Positions 36,097 to 44,317 of a stretch of 64,000 nt of DNA are shown piece by piece. Positions within the stretch are counted from its first letter, which is position 1, and every line of letters starts with the position of its first letter. Source of the DNA: Pseudomonas chlororaphis subsp. chlororaphis (GTDB lineage Bacteria > Pseudomonadota > Gammaproteobacteria > Pseudomonadales > Pseudomonadaceae); contig NZ_CP027712.1 of NCBI RefSeq assembly GCF_003945765.1, forward strand, positions 2,914,001 to 2,978,000. The letters run 5' to 3'. Under the pieces are notes generated by a model. The model saw only the letters and a list, made by a program, of their open reading frames with translations. It was not told the origin of the DNA and searched no databases. The translations under genes and the position numbers were made by a program.

Positions 36097-38351
36097 GCAA
36101 TTTACAAACCCAGAACATCGAAACCGCCGATGTGATCGTCGTGGGCGCCGGTATGGCCGGCAGCGTCATGGCCTATCAGTTGGGCCTGGCCGGCTTGAAA
36201 GTGCTGGTGCTCGAGTCGGGTCCGGCGACTCCGCCTAACCGCAGCGAGTACCTGGAGCGTTTCTACACCGACGTGCTCAAGTTGCCTGAGTCGCCATACC
36301 CACCCGAGCAGACCGAGCAGACCCCGGCCACACAGTTCGCCCCGCGAGCGACTATCCAGGACTTGATCACCGCCGGCAGCCCCGACCCGAACAAGGTGCA
36401 GAAGAGCTATCTGGTACAGAAGGGGCCGCAACTGTTCGCCAGCACCTACGAGCGGGTAGGCGGCGGCACCATGTGGCACTGGATGGGCACGGCCCTGCGC
36501 CTGTTGCCCAACGACTTTCGCATGCGCACTGCGTACAACGTCGGGGTCGACTGGCCGATCAGCTACGACGACCTGCAGACCTCCTACTGCCGTGCCGAGG
36601 AGGAGATGGGCGTGTCCGCCGATGTCGCTTCGCAGACCTACCTGGGCGTGACCTTCCCGCAGGGCTATGAGTACAGCATGCACGGCATCCCGCCGTCGCT
36701 GGTCGACCAGGGCCTGGGCAAGAACGTCACGAGCACGGTGTACCAGAGCCCGGAGAAGGCGCCCGACGGCAAGCCGTACCCAGGTGTCACCCTCAACGTC
36801 CGGCAGACCCCGGCCGGGCGCAACTCGCAAAGCGACAACGGCCGCCGGGTGTGCGCTGGCAACACCAGCTGCACACCGATCTGCCCGATCCAGGCCAAAT
36901 ACGACGCCACCGTGACCATGGCCAAGGCGCTGGATACCGGCAACGTGCGTATCCTCTACCAGAGTGTGGCGAGCAAGGTGCAGGTCGATGCCAGCGGCGT
37001 CACCGGCATCGAGTACATCCAGTACCAAAACGACCGCACGCGCAAGAATGGCGTGGCTCAGGGTAAACGCTACGTGATCGCCGCCCACGCGATCGAAACG
37101 CCGAAACTGCTGCTCAACTCGGTCGGCCCGCACAGCCCCAATGGTGTGGCCAACAGCAGCAAGCAGGTCGGCCAGGCGTTGGCCGACCACCCGGTGTACC
37201 TGGCCTGGGGCCTGATGCCCGAAGGCAAGCCTTTGTTCCCGTTCCGCGGGCCACTGTCCACCTCGGGGATCGAGGACATGCGCGATGGCCCGTTCCGCAG
37301 CCAGCGTGCCGCCTGGCGTATCGAGATCGGCAACGAGGGCTGGAACTGGCCGGCGAAAGATCCGTACAACACGGTCTGCGATTTCATCGACGGCACTAAC
37401 AACGGCGGCGCTAACCCCAACAAGCTGGCGTTGTCCGGCCAGGCGCTGGTGCAGCAGCTCAACAGCGTGCTGACCCGCCAGTTCCGCCTGGGCTTCTTGA
37501 TCGAACAGGTGGAGAAAGACCCCGACAATGCGCTGTGCCGGGTGGAGAAGAGCACTGAGTTCACCGACGGCTTGGGCCTGCCTCGGCCACAGATCACCTA
37601 CGAACTGTCCGACTACACCAAGGAGGGCTTCAAGCAGGCGCGTCTGGCCGCCACGCATATCATCACCAAGCTGATGGCCGCCACCGAGCTGACCGACCGG
37701 AATCCTAAGCTGGCGCCCGGCTCGCAAACGGTGTTCGAGTACGACGGCCAGAAATACGCGTTCTTCGGCGCTGGCCACCTGATGGGCACCTATCGCATGG
37801 GGTCGGACCGCACCAAGTCGGTGGTGGACAAGGACCAGCGCAGTTGGGACCACCCCAACCTGTTCCTGGTCGGCGCCGGAGTGTTCCCCACCACCGGCAC
37901 TGCCAACCCGACCTTGACCATCACCGCGCTGACCTTCCTGGCCGCCGATGTGGTCGCCAGCGATCTGCTCAAGCGTACCGTGCAGGTGCAGGCCAACCAG
38001 GCCTGGCAGGGCACCGGTGTGCAGATCAACGGGCAGAGCTGGCAACTGGCGGTTTGCACCGGTGGGCAGTGGACGGCCGACCCTGCCACCGGGATGGTCA
38101 GCGCGGCGGGCAATCCAAAGTTGATCGCCAAGCCCGGCTATACCTTGCCCGGTCAACCGGAAGGAGCGTTGATCGGGCGTATCGGCAACAGCGGCGTGCC
38201 GTTCCTGGTCGGCAACCAGGCGCAACTGCCGCGTGGCCAGCAGGGGGAGTTGCAATTGTGCATCAATGACGACCTGGACCGGCGTTACGGGGTTGGCCTG
38301 AGCGATAACCTGGGCAGCCTGTCGGTGGAGGTGCGCTTCGGGACGGTGTAG
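36093..38351 (+). CDS. GMC family oxidoreductase with C-terminal LecA-like lectin domain
   Basis: A 752-residue flavoprotein. Residues 13-41 are the FAD-binding VIVVGAGMAGSVMAYQL segment with ESG after it; C254, C260 and C264 (CAGNTSCTPICPI) match the iron-sulfur cysteines of FAD-dependent sugar dehydrogenases; H562 (GAGHLMGTYRMG) and N605 (TANPTLT) are the catalytic pair. After the enzyme ends near 628, about 120 residues resemble the Pseudomonas galactophilic lectin LecA (PA-IL): GALIGRIGNSG at 691-701, then LCINDD at 722-727 and NLGSLSV at 739-745, aligning with the LecA calcium and sugar site strands. No export signal is visible. The operon with a cytochrome and small subunit points to a sugar or sugar-alcohol dehydrogenase that binds its glycan substrate through the lectin tail. 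Confidence 0.85.
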   Translation: MSNLQTQNIETADVIVVGAGMAGSVMAYQLGLAGLKVLVLESGPATPPNRSEYLERFYTDVLKLPESPYPPEQTEQTPATQFAPRATIQDLITAGSPDPNKVQKSYLVQKGPQLFASTYERVGGGTMWHWMGTALRLLPNDFRMRTAYNVGVDWPISYDDLQTSYCRAEEEMGVSADVASQTYLGVTFPQGYEYSMHGIPPSLVDQGLGKNVTSTVYQSPEKAPDGKPYPGVTLNVRQTPAGRNSQSDNGRRVCAGNTSCTPICPIQAKYDATVTMAKALDTGNVRILYQSVASKVQVDASGVTGIEYIQYQNDRTRKNGVAQGKRYVIAAHAIETPKLLLNSVGPHSPNGVANSSKQVGQALADHPVYLAWGLMPEGKPLFPFRGPLSTSGIEDMRDGPFRSQRAAWRIEIGNEGWNWPAKDPYNTVCDFIDGTNNGGANPNKLALSGQALVQQLNSVLTRQFRLGFLIEQVEKDPDNALCRVEKSTEFTDGLGLPRPQITYELSDYTKEGFKQARLAATHIITKLMAATELTDRNPKLAPGSQTVFEYDGQKYAFFGAGHLMGTYRMGSDRTKSVVDKDQRSWDHPNLFLVGAGVFPTTGTANPTLTITALTFLAADVVASDLLKRTVQVQANQAWQGTGVQINGQSWQLAVCTGGQWTADPATGMVSAAGNPKLIAKPGYTLPGQPEGALIGRIGNSGVPFLVGNQAQLPRGQQGELQLCINDDLDRRYGVGLSDNLGSLSVEVRFGTV

Positions 38352-38471
38352 GCGCTGTCATAGTAACCCCGCAGTGCTCCGGCTATGCCGCAGTACTGTG
38401 GGTTGCTCTCTCAGCCCAATGTTTAGGCAATGACCGCTTTTGGCCGATACCCACCCACACAAGGATATCGA

Positions 38472-38933
38472 ATGATTATGTCAACGGACGAACTGGCGAT
38501 ACGCCAGATCTCAGCGCTTTCTCCGCAAGTCCTGGCACTGGAAGCGGAGGCGGTTGCGGACGGTTTCAGGTTTCTCACGCGCTTGGTCGCAGAGTGGGAG
38601 AACGGGTCGAATCGGTTCGATCAATCGGGTGAGTGCCTGTTGGGCGCCTTTCGCAACGGGCAACTGATTGCCATCGGTGGCCTTACTCGTGACCCCTATG
38701 TCGGGCCGGATATCGGCAGGCTAAGGCGGTTATACGTTGCGCGTGCAGCAAGGGGCCGGAATCTGGGCAAAGCCCTGGTGCAGCGGCTTTTGGAACACGC
38801 AGCTCAGCGATTTTGTGTGGTGCGCCTATCCACGGATACACCACAGGGAGCCGCGTTTTACCTGCGCTGCGGGTTCCAGCAGATACAGGATGATTTTGCT
38901 ACGCACGCAAAGTCATTGGCCGATGCCACATAA
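38472..38933 (+). CDS. GNAT family N-acetyltransferase
   Basis: A 153-residue acetyltransferase. The acetyl-CoA-binding motif A is LRRLYVARAARGRNLGKALV (Q/RxxGxG/A as RGRNLG, about residues 89-108), followed by RLSTDTPQGAAFYLRCGFQ typical of motif B. AAGGAT five bases before ATG 38472 fixes the start; ATG 38478 is an alternative. Substrate is unknown. It is a single gene with its own upstream region after the GMC operon. Confidence 0.88.
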   Translation: MIMSTDELAIRQISALSPQVLALEAEAVADGFRFLTRLVAEWENGSNRFDQSGECLLGAFRNGQLIAIGGLTRDPYVGPDIGRLRRLYVARAARGRNLGKALVQRLLEHAAQRFCVVRLSTDTPQGAAFYLRCGFQQIQDDFATHAKSLADAT

Positions 38934-39025
38934 CCAGGTCATTGGAGGGCAGATGGGGTGGCGTAGCCGGTCAACGGCGAAGAGTGAAGGTTTTGCAGGC
39001 TTGCACAGCCTTGCAGCAGGGGACA

Positions 39026-39529
39026 TCAGCGCGTTAGGCCCATCGTCGGAATGCACTGACGAACATAGTAATTATCGAATTCACCGCTTTCGATGAAGTG
39101 AAAACCATGGCGGGTATAGAAACGATTCGAAGCGCTGCCTTTAAGGGCACCCACTCTAATAGGGAGCCCAGCCACATCCGCCTCTTTGAAAATCTGGGCG
39201 AGAACAGCAGAGCCTATCCCTGATCCCTGCGCGGTCGGTCTCACATACAAGTGGTCGAGCAAGAGTTCAGTGCGCCGGTGCTTGACCACGACAAAACCAA
39301 CCCTCTCTCCAGATACCTCGATGTAGCGTGTATTGCGGGCCTCAAACCCGCTAAGAAAGCGCTCGCGTGCGCGCACTGGATCAAATCGCCCAACCCGCTC
39401 CAGGCTTTCGCGCATGGCCTCGATTCGAATGGCTACCAGATTGTCCAAGTCGCTTTGTTGAGCCAAGACCAAAATGACCTGGGAATTTTTATCGGCTGTG
39501 GCGGGCATCATTTGCGCTCTGACTGTCAT
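39026..39529 (-). CDS. GNAT family N-acetyltransferase
   Basis: A 167-residue acetyltransferase with LLDHLYVRPTAQGSGIGSAV as motif A (QGSGIG, about residues 92-111) and ASNRFYTRHGFHFIESGEF as motif B. Start may be ATG 39529, 39511 or 39508; the conserved domain begins around residue 18. GC content is lower than that of surrounding genes and codon use differs, suggesting transfer. It is unrelated in detail to the GNAT just upstream and faces it. Confidence 0.85.
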   Translation of the reverse strand: MTVRAQMMPATADKNSQVILVLAQQSDLDNLVAIRIEAMRESLERVGRFDPVRARERFLSGFEARNTRYIEVSGERVGFVVVKHRRTELLLDHLYVRPTAQGSGIGSAVLAQIFKEADVAGLPIRVGALKGSASNRFYTRHGFHFIESGEFDNYYVRQCIPTMGLTR

Positions 39530-39675
39530 TCAGGGAAGCCAGTATAGAGAGAAGGGAAACAAGCGGCCCACCCGCTTTTTCTGTCGAGGCCAACAGGTGA
39601 AAGCAGCCACTCAACCGGTAGGTGAAATCAAGCCGGACTTGCAACGCATCGAGTCTCAGGCCCGATCCCGGCTCC

Positions 39676-40635
39676 TCAATGGAACGGGAAGATGTAGTTC
39701 ATCCAGGCCGACATGCGCAGGAGGATCTTGCGCATGATCGCCACATGGTGGAAGTGCTGGCTGTAGAGCGCCGCCTGGCCATAGGCGCCACCGGGCATGA
39801 GTCTGGCGTAGGGCAGGTAGTCCGGGTCGGTGATTTCAATGACCACTGGCACCCGCCCCGGCGGCGGTGAGCCGGTGTAGCTCAGCAGGGTGCCGGACGG
39901 CTGTACCTGTCCTTCGCCGATCACCGTGATGACATTCTTCACCCGGCCCTTGAACACCCGGCCGGGGATACCGTCGAACGCCACTTCCGCCTCGTCCCCC
40001 GGGACCAGGCGCAGCAGGCTGTTCTGGCGCATCCAGGCCGCAAAATACTGGCCTTCGTCCGGAACGAACACCATCGACGGGCGCAGCGGCAGCTTGCTCG
40101 CCATCATTCCCGGGCGCAGCGACACGTGGGTGACGAAGCCTTTGCTCGGGGCGCGGACCACGGTGCTGTCCAGCTCGAACTGGGCGTTGTCGATCTGAGC
40201 CTGCAGGTCGTCGACCCGGGCAATCGCGGCTTCCTGCTCGCGGCGGGTGCCGAAGTTGCGCTTGATCAACTCGTTGATCCGGTACAGGTCGCCCCGCGCC
40301 GCCAACTGCTGGGCCTTGAGGGATTTGAGGCGGTTCTCGAAAGGCTCGGGGTCGATGCGAAACAGCACGTCGCCCGGCTCCAGCGGCGTGTTGCCCTGGA
40401 CCGGCACCTCGATCACCCGGCCGGTGACGACCGGGATCACGGGCACCGAGACGAAGTAGGAGCGCGCCACTTCCGAATAGGGGTGGTTGTAGTTCATCAG
40501 GAAAATCAGCGCGCCGATCAATACCACGCCGCCCAGCACGGCGGTGGGCACCGTCCATTTGTTCAGCGGGATACGGAAGATCTTGAAGATGGCCACACAG
40601 ATGGCGGTGTAGGTCAGGATCAGTAACAGGTCCAT
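39676..40635 (-). CDS. HlyD family membrane fusion protein, YiaV-like
   Basis: A 319-residue periplasmic adaptor with one N-terminal membrane helix (LGGVVLIGALIFLMNYN after an earlier hydrophobic segment MDLLLILTYTAICVAIF), a biotinyl-lipoyl-like hairpin (GRVIEVPVQGNTPLEPGDVL, VVRAPSKGFVTHVSLRPG) and a short coiled-coil around residues 105-160. It is three bases downstream of a DUF3302 gene, the same pair as E. coli yiaV-yiaW. No pump gene is adjacent; such adaptors may work with an unlinked transporter. C-terminus ends YIFPFH. Confidence 0.85.
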   Translation of the reverse strand: MDLLLILTYTAICVAIFKIFRIPLNKWTVPTAVLGGVVLIGALIFLMNYNHPYSEVARSYFVSVPVIPVVTGRVIEVPVQGNTPLEPGDVLFRIDPEPFENRLKSLKAQQLAARGDLYRINELIKRNFGTRREQEAAIARVDDLQAQIDNAQFELDSTVVRAPSKGFVTHVSLRPGMMASKLPLRPSMVFVPDEGQYFAAWMRQNSLLRLVPGDEAEVAFDGIPGRVFKGRVKNVITVIGEGQVQPSGTLLSYTGSPPPGRVPVVIEITDPDYLPYARLMPGGAYGQAALYSQHFHHVAIMRKILLRMSAWMNYIFPFH

Positions 40636-40638
40636 GGG

Positions 40639-40992
40639 TCACGGCTTCCCTTCCGGACGGGGTCCGGCCTGGGATTGTCCTTCCAGTCGCTCGATCCGCT
40701 GTCGCAGCTCGGCCAGTTCTTGGGCCAGATCTCTTTCGGCCTGCATCCGCGCCTTGTCGGTCGCGAAACCCCAGCCCCGGTCCTCGCGGTACAACATGGC
40801 CCAGATCCACAGGAACGGCCACAGGGCATGGAGCGTGAACAGACTGACCCAGCCTGCCGCGTGAATGGCGTCCTGATGTGGATGGTTCCGATGGACGGCA
40901 ATTTCGTAGGGAATGTCGTGCAGGACGATGATTCCGTAGAACAGGATTATTCCGGCGAAGATAAGCATGCCCAGCGCAATCTGATCGAGCAT
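40639..40992 (-). CDS. DUF3302 inner-membrane protein, YiaW-like
   Basis: A 117-residue protein with two membrane helices (LGMLIFAGIILFYGIIV near the start, and GWVSLFTLHALWPFLWIWAM at about residues 47-66) separated by HDIPYEIAVHRNHPHQDAIH, which is typical of DUF3302. A basic, probable coiled-coil tail follows. It forms an operon with the HlyD-like adaptor, as yiaW does with yiaV in E. coli. Function is unknown; association with membrane-fusion proteins is the only clue. Confidence 0.85.
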   Translation of the reverse strand: MLDQIALGMLIFAGIILFYGIIVLHDIPYEIAVHRNHPHQDAIHAAGWVSLFTLHALWPFLWIWAMLYREDRGWGFATDKARMQAERDLAQELAELRQRIERLEGQSQAGPRPEGKP

Positions 40993-41225
40993 GATTCGCC
41001 TCCCGGAAGCCTTCAGCTCGCACGCAACCGCTTATGAAGCACCTTGGTCAGCCACGGCCATGGGACAGCCCGATGGCGCGGGCCTTACGCAATCCATACT
41101 AGTTCAAGTTCGTTCATCTGCCTGGCTGCCCTGCAGGGCGCGCACGGCCCTGGACCTGGAAAGCTGCGCTCGCCCAGGCCGCGGTTTATGATCGCTGCCT
41201 GTCGTCTATCACTGCGAGCCCGATC

Positions 41226-42428
41226 ATGCCTTTTGAACTGGACCTTCTCGAAATCCGCGCCGGCATCGTTGAATTCCCTGTGTGGCATGCGCGCGGTGGT
41301 ACCTCCACCGGTTTGATCCTGGCTCGCGAAACCCTGCCCGAGGACCCGTTGCTGGTCGAAGAACTGCTGCGCCACCTGATGGGGGTGCCGTTGAGCGGCG
41401 AGCTGCCGGGCAATAACCAGATCACCGGCCTGGGCCGTGGCGGGCCCACCAGCAACAAGGTGTTCATCGCCGAGCGCCAGCCCGGCGAGTCGCGGATGGT
41501 CAGCACCCTGGCGCAGCTGGCGGCGGGTAAAAGCGCGATCGACTGGAGCGTCAACTGCGGCAACATGTCGGCGGCCTTGCCCCTGTATGCCCTGGAGCGT
41601 GGCTGGCTGAGCGCGGACGAGGACAGCGCGCAGATCGAGATCTTCAACAGCAATACCCAGACCACCATGCTCGCGCGCCTGGCGTTCCGCAACGGTCGCC
41701 TGCTGAGCGATACGCGCATTCCCGGGGTCAATGGCGTGTTCCCCGGGGTCGACCTGTTTCTCAGCGATCCGGTGGGGGCCAAGACCGGCCAGCTGTTTCC
41801 CACCGGGCAACGCATCGACCTGCTCAATGGCGTGCGCGCCACCTGCCTCGACGTGGCGGTGCCAATGGTCATCGTCCAGGCCGCGGACCTGGGCAAGACC
41901 GGCCTGGAAACCCCGGCACAGCTGGACGCCGATGCCGACTTCAAGGCCCGGTTGATTGGCTTGATGGTCGAGGGCGGCTTGCGCATGCAACTGCGCAACC
42001 GCGGCGGCGCCTTGATGAGCGCCGAGGAGCTGCAACGCAGCGAAACCCTGCCGAAGATCTGCATCGTCAGCCCGGCCCAGGGCGCGGGCGATATCAACAC
42101 CCGGTATTTCACCCCGCAAAACGCCCATCCTTCATTGGCCGTCTCCGGTGGCTGCTGCCTGGCCGCCGCCTGCCTGGCGCAAGGCACCGTGGCCTATGAA
42201 CTGCTCAAGACGCCCAAGCCCCTGAGCGCCACCACGGCGGAATACCCGGTGTCGATCGAAAACCCGGCGGGGTTGCTGGACACCTTGATCACCGCGCGCG
42301 AGGAGGGTGCCTCAATGCGCATCGACGCGGCCGCCTACCGGCGCAGCGCGCAGATCCTGCTCAAGGGCCGGGTGCCGTTGTACAACGCCTCGGCGGCGTT
42401 GGTCGCGGCGTTACAAGGGCGGGGCTGA
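41226..42428 (+). CDS. PrpF family isomerase
   Basis: A 400-residue two-domain protein of the PrpF/4-oxalomesaconate tautomerase (GalD)/methylitaconate isomerase family, which shifts double bonds of unsaturated acids. Visible: FPVWHARGGTSTGLIL at the start with the family RGGTS, SVNCGNMSAALPLYAL with the first catalytic cysteine, and SGGCCLAAACLAQG with the second. Length fits PrpF. It is not next to prpBCD or gal genes, so the substrate is unlikely to be methylcitrate-pathway aconitate; it is convergent with an AraC regulator, 33 bases apart. Confidence 0.85.
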   Translation: MPFELDLLEIRAGIVEFPVWHARGGTSTGLILARETLPEDPLLVEELLRHLMGVPLSGELPGNNQITGLGRGGPTSNKVFIAERQPGESRMVSTLAQLAAGKSAIDWSVNCGNMSAALPLYALERGWLSADEDSAQIEIFNSNTQTTMLARLAFRNGRLLSDTRIPGVNGVFPGVDLFLSDPVGAKTGQLFPTGQRIDLLNGVRATCLDVAVPMVIVQAADLGKTGLETPAQLDADADFKARLIGLMVEGGLRMQLRNRGGALMSAEELQRSETLPKICIVSPAQGAGDINTRYFTPQNAHPSLAVSGGCCLAAACLAQGTVAYELLKTPKPLSATTAEYPVSIENPAGLLDTLITAREEGASMRIDAAAYRRSAQILLKGRVPLYNASAALVAALQGRG

Positions 42429-42461
42429 GGTCCCGGACCGGAAAGGTGGCAGCAAATCCGC

Positions 42462-43403
42462 TCAACCCCGTGAGCGATATTCGCTGGGGGCGACCCCGAA
42501 CTCGCGGCGAAAGGCCCGGCTGAAGGCGGCTTCGGATTCATAGCCCAGCTGTTCGGCGATCCGTGAAATGCGCAGGCTGGAGGTCTGCAAGCGCTGACTG
42601 GCCAGTTGCATGCGCCAGTGCATCAGGTAGCGCATCGGCGATTGGCCCACCAGGCGGGTGAAGCGTTGCGCCAGGTTGGAGCGCGACTGGTTGACCAGGC
42701 CGGCCAAGCGCTCGACGCTCCACGCCGCGCCCGGTTCGGCGTGCAGCAGCGCCAGCGCCTGGCCGACCAGCGGGTCGCGCAGGGCGGCGATCCAGCCGCT
42801 GATGCCTTGCGGGGCGTGGGCCAGCCAATGGCGCACGGCCCAGATAAACATCAGGTCGATGATCCGCGACAGCATGATGCTGCTGCCGATCGACGGGTTG
42901 CGCACTTCCTTCTGCATCGCCGCCACCGTCAGCGACAGCCATTCACGGGAGCCGATCAGGTCGCTTGGGTCCTCGCCCTGGCAGCTGACTTGCAGCACCC
43001 CGGGCAAACCCTGGCTCAAGGCCTGGCCGCACCCGCCCTCGAACCGGAAGACTCCGCTGGTGATGCGCGCTGGCAGGTCCGGGCTGGCATCCGCAGTGCT
43101 GTGCAGTTGATGAGCCTGGCCGTGGGGCACGAACAGGATGTCCCCGGGCATCAGGCTGGTGGTTTGGTTATTGCCGTCGAGCCTGAGCTGGCAGCCGGCG
43201 TCCTGGATCACATGGAAGCAGGCGCCGCCCGCCGCTCGCTGTAGCAGCTGGCCGGGTTGCAGCAGCGTCTCGCCCAGCAGCTCGCCATGCATCCGCGCCA
43301 GGCTGAACACTTCGAAAAACACATCGGCGGACGGGTGCCGGAGGTCGGCTGGCGAGGCGGCTGGGGGCAGGTGTCTCTGCACAGTCTTCGGCTTTTCGGT
43401 CAT
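42462..43403 (-). CDS. AraC family transcriptional regulator with cupin sensor
   Basis: A 313-residue regulator of the AraC_binding_2/cupin_6 type: an N-terminal cupin (GACFHVIQDAGCQLRLDG, LMPGDILFVPHGQAHQL, about residues 58-105) and C-terminal double helix-turn-helix (SVERLAGLVNQSRSNLAQRF and SLRISRIAEQLGYESEAAFS). ATG 43403 begins the family-like sequence; in-frame codons run far upstream without it. It is divergent from an alpha/beta hydrolase gene, a common pairing in which this type of regulator activates the hydrolase or oxidoreductase next door. Confidence 0.9.
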   Translation of the reverse strand: MTEKPKTVQRHLPPAASPADLRHPSADVFFEVFSLARMHGELLGETLLQPGQLLQRAAGGACFHVIQDAGCQLRLDGNNQTTSLMPGDILFVPHGQAHQLHSTADASPDLPARITSGVFRFEGGCGQALSQGLPGVLQVSCQGEDPSDLIGSREWLSLTVAAMQKEVRNPSIGSSIMLSRIIDLMFIWAVRHWLAHAPQGISGWIAALRDPLVGQALALLHAEPGAAWSVERLAGLVNQSRSNLAQRFTRLVGQSPMRYLMHWRMQLASQRLQTSSLRISRIAEQLGYESEAAFSRAFRREFGVAPSEYRSRG

Positions 43404-43574
43404 GGTCGGTCGGCACCGTCCCCTTCGATAATGAGCGTGCCCGAGCATAAGCCAGCACGGGGGAGGGCGTCTCCTGCCTGTCACTTGACGAGCGACCTGC
43501 CCCGCAATGCCCAGGGCCCGGCAGTACCGCCGCCATCGGCGAGCGGTCTTTATCCAGACAGAGGATTCAAGCTC

Positions 43575-44273
43575 ATGAGTGGTCAGCCTACGATTGTGTT
43601 GGTGCACGGTTTTTGGGGCGATGCGGCCCATTGGAGCAAGGTGATCATCGAGCTGGCGCGCAAGGGTTACAGCGCGATCCGCGCGGTGGAAATGCCCTTG
43701 ACGTCGCTGGCCGATGACGTCGAGCGCACCCGCAAGATGATTGCCCAGGTCGATGGCCCGGTGTTGCTGGTGGGGCATTCCTACGGCGGCGCGGTGATTA
43801 CCGAAGTGGGCGACCAGCCCAACGTGGTCGGGCTGGTGTATATCGCCGCCTTCGCCCCGGATGCCGGGGAAAGCCCGGGCTGGATCACCCAGCAGCACCT
43901 GCCCGCGGCGGCGGCCAACCTCGAGCCCGACAGCGACGGCTACCTGTGGCTCAAGCCAGCGGCCTTCCATGAGAGCTTCTGCCAGGACCTGGGCGCCGAC
44001 GAAGCGCTGGTCATGGCGGTGACCCAGAAGGCGCCGCTGGCCAGCACCTTCGACGATACCATCAGTGCGCCGGCCTGGAAGAAAAAACCGTCCTGGTACC
44101 AGATCTCCAGCGACGACCGCATGATCCATCCACGCAACCAGCAAATGATGGCGGCCCGGCTCAACCCACAAAAGACCCTCACCCTGGCCAGTTCCCATGC
44201 CTCGCTGGCCTCGCGGGCGGCGGAGGTCGCGGCCTTTATCCACGAGGCCGCCAGCGCCACCGTCAAGGGCTGA
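43575..44273 (+). CDS. alpha/beta hydrolase
   Basis: A 232-residue cytoplasmic serine hydrolase. HGFWGDAAHW is the oxyanion loop, VGHSYGGAVI (about residues 66-75) the nucleophile elbow with serine, and SSHASLASRAAEVAAFI carries the catalytic histidine. The sequence belongs to the EstC/salicylate esterase-like group of small hydrolases. Divergent from the AraC regulator at 43403 and probably under its control. A strong palindrome that should terminate transcription from both sides follows at 44289-44310. Confidence 0.88.
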   Translation: MSGQPTIVLVHGFWGDAAHWSKVIIELARKGYSAIRAVEMPLTSLADDVERTRKMIAQVDGPVLLVGHSYGGAVITEVGDQPNVVGLVYIAAFAPDAGESPGWITQQHLPAAAANLEPDSDGYLWLKPAAFHESFCQDLGADEALVMAVTQKAPLASTFDDTISAPAWKKKPSWYQISSDDRMIHPRNQQMMAARLNPQKTLTLASSHASLASRAAEVAAFIHEAASATVKG

Positions 44274-44288
44274 CCAGTCCCCCCCTCA

Positions 44289-44310
44289 GGCCCCGCTCGC
44301 GAGCGGGGCC
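44289..44310. terminator. perfect palindrome between convergent genes
   Basis: A perfect 22-base palindrome with 11-base arms (GGCCCCGCTCG and its complement, 44289-44310). It is placed between the stops of two convergent genes, at 44273 and 44318, and is followed by TTGCGGCC rather than a T run. A bidirectional terminator or REP-type hairpin is likely. Confidence 0.6.
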
Positions 44311-44317
44311 TTGCGGC

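Noticed and set aside
36102..38255. 717-codon open frame antisense to the GMC gene
   Set aside because: Shadow of a GC-rich coding sequence without family features.
38352..38430. imperfect hairpin after the GMC gene as a terminator
   Set aside because: Arms (CCCGCAGT and ACTGTGGG) mismatch, are far apart and lack a T run.
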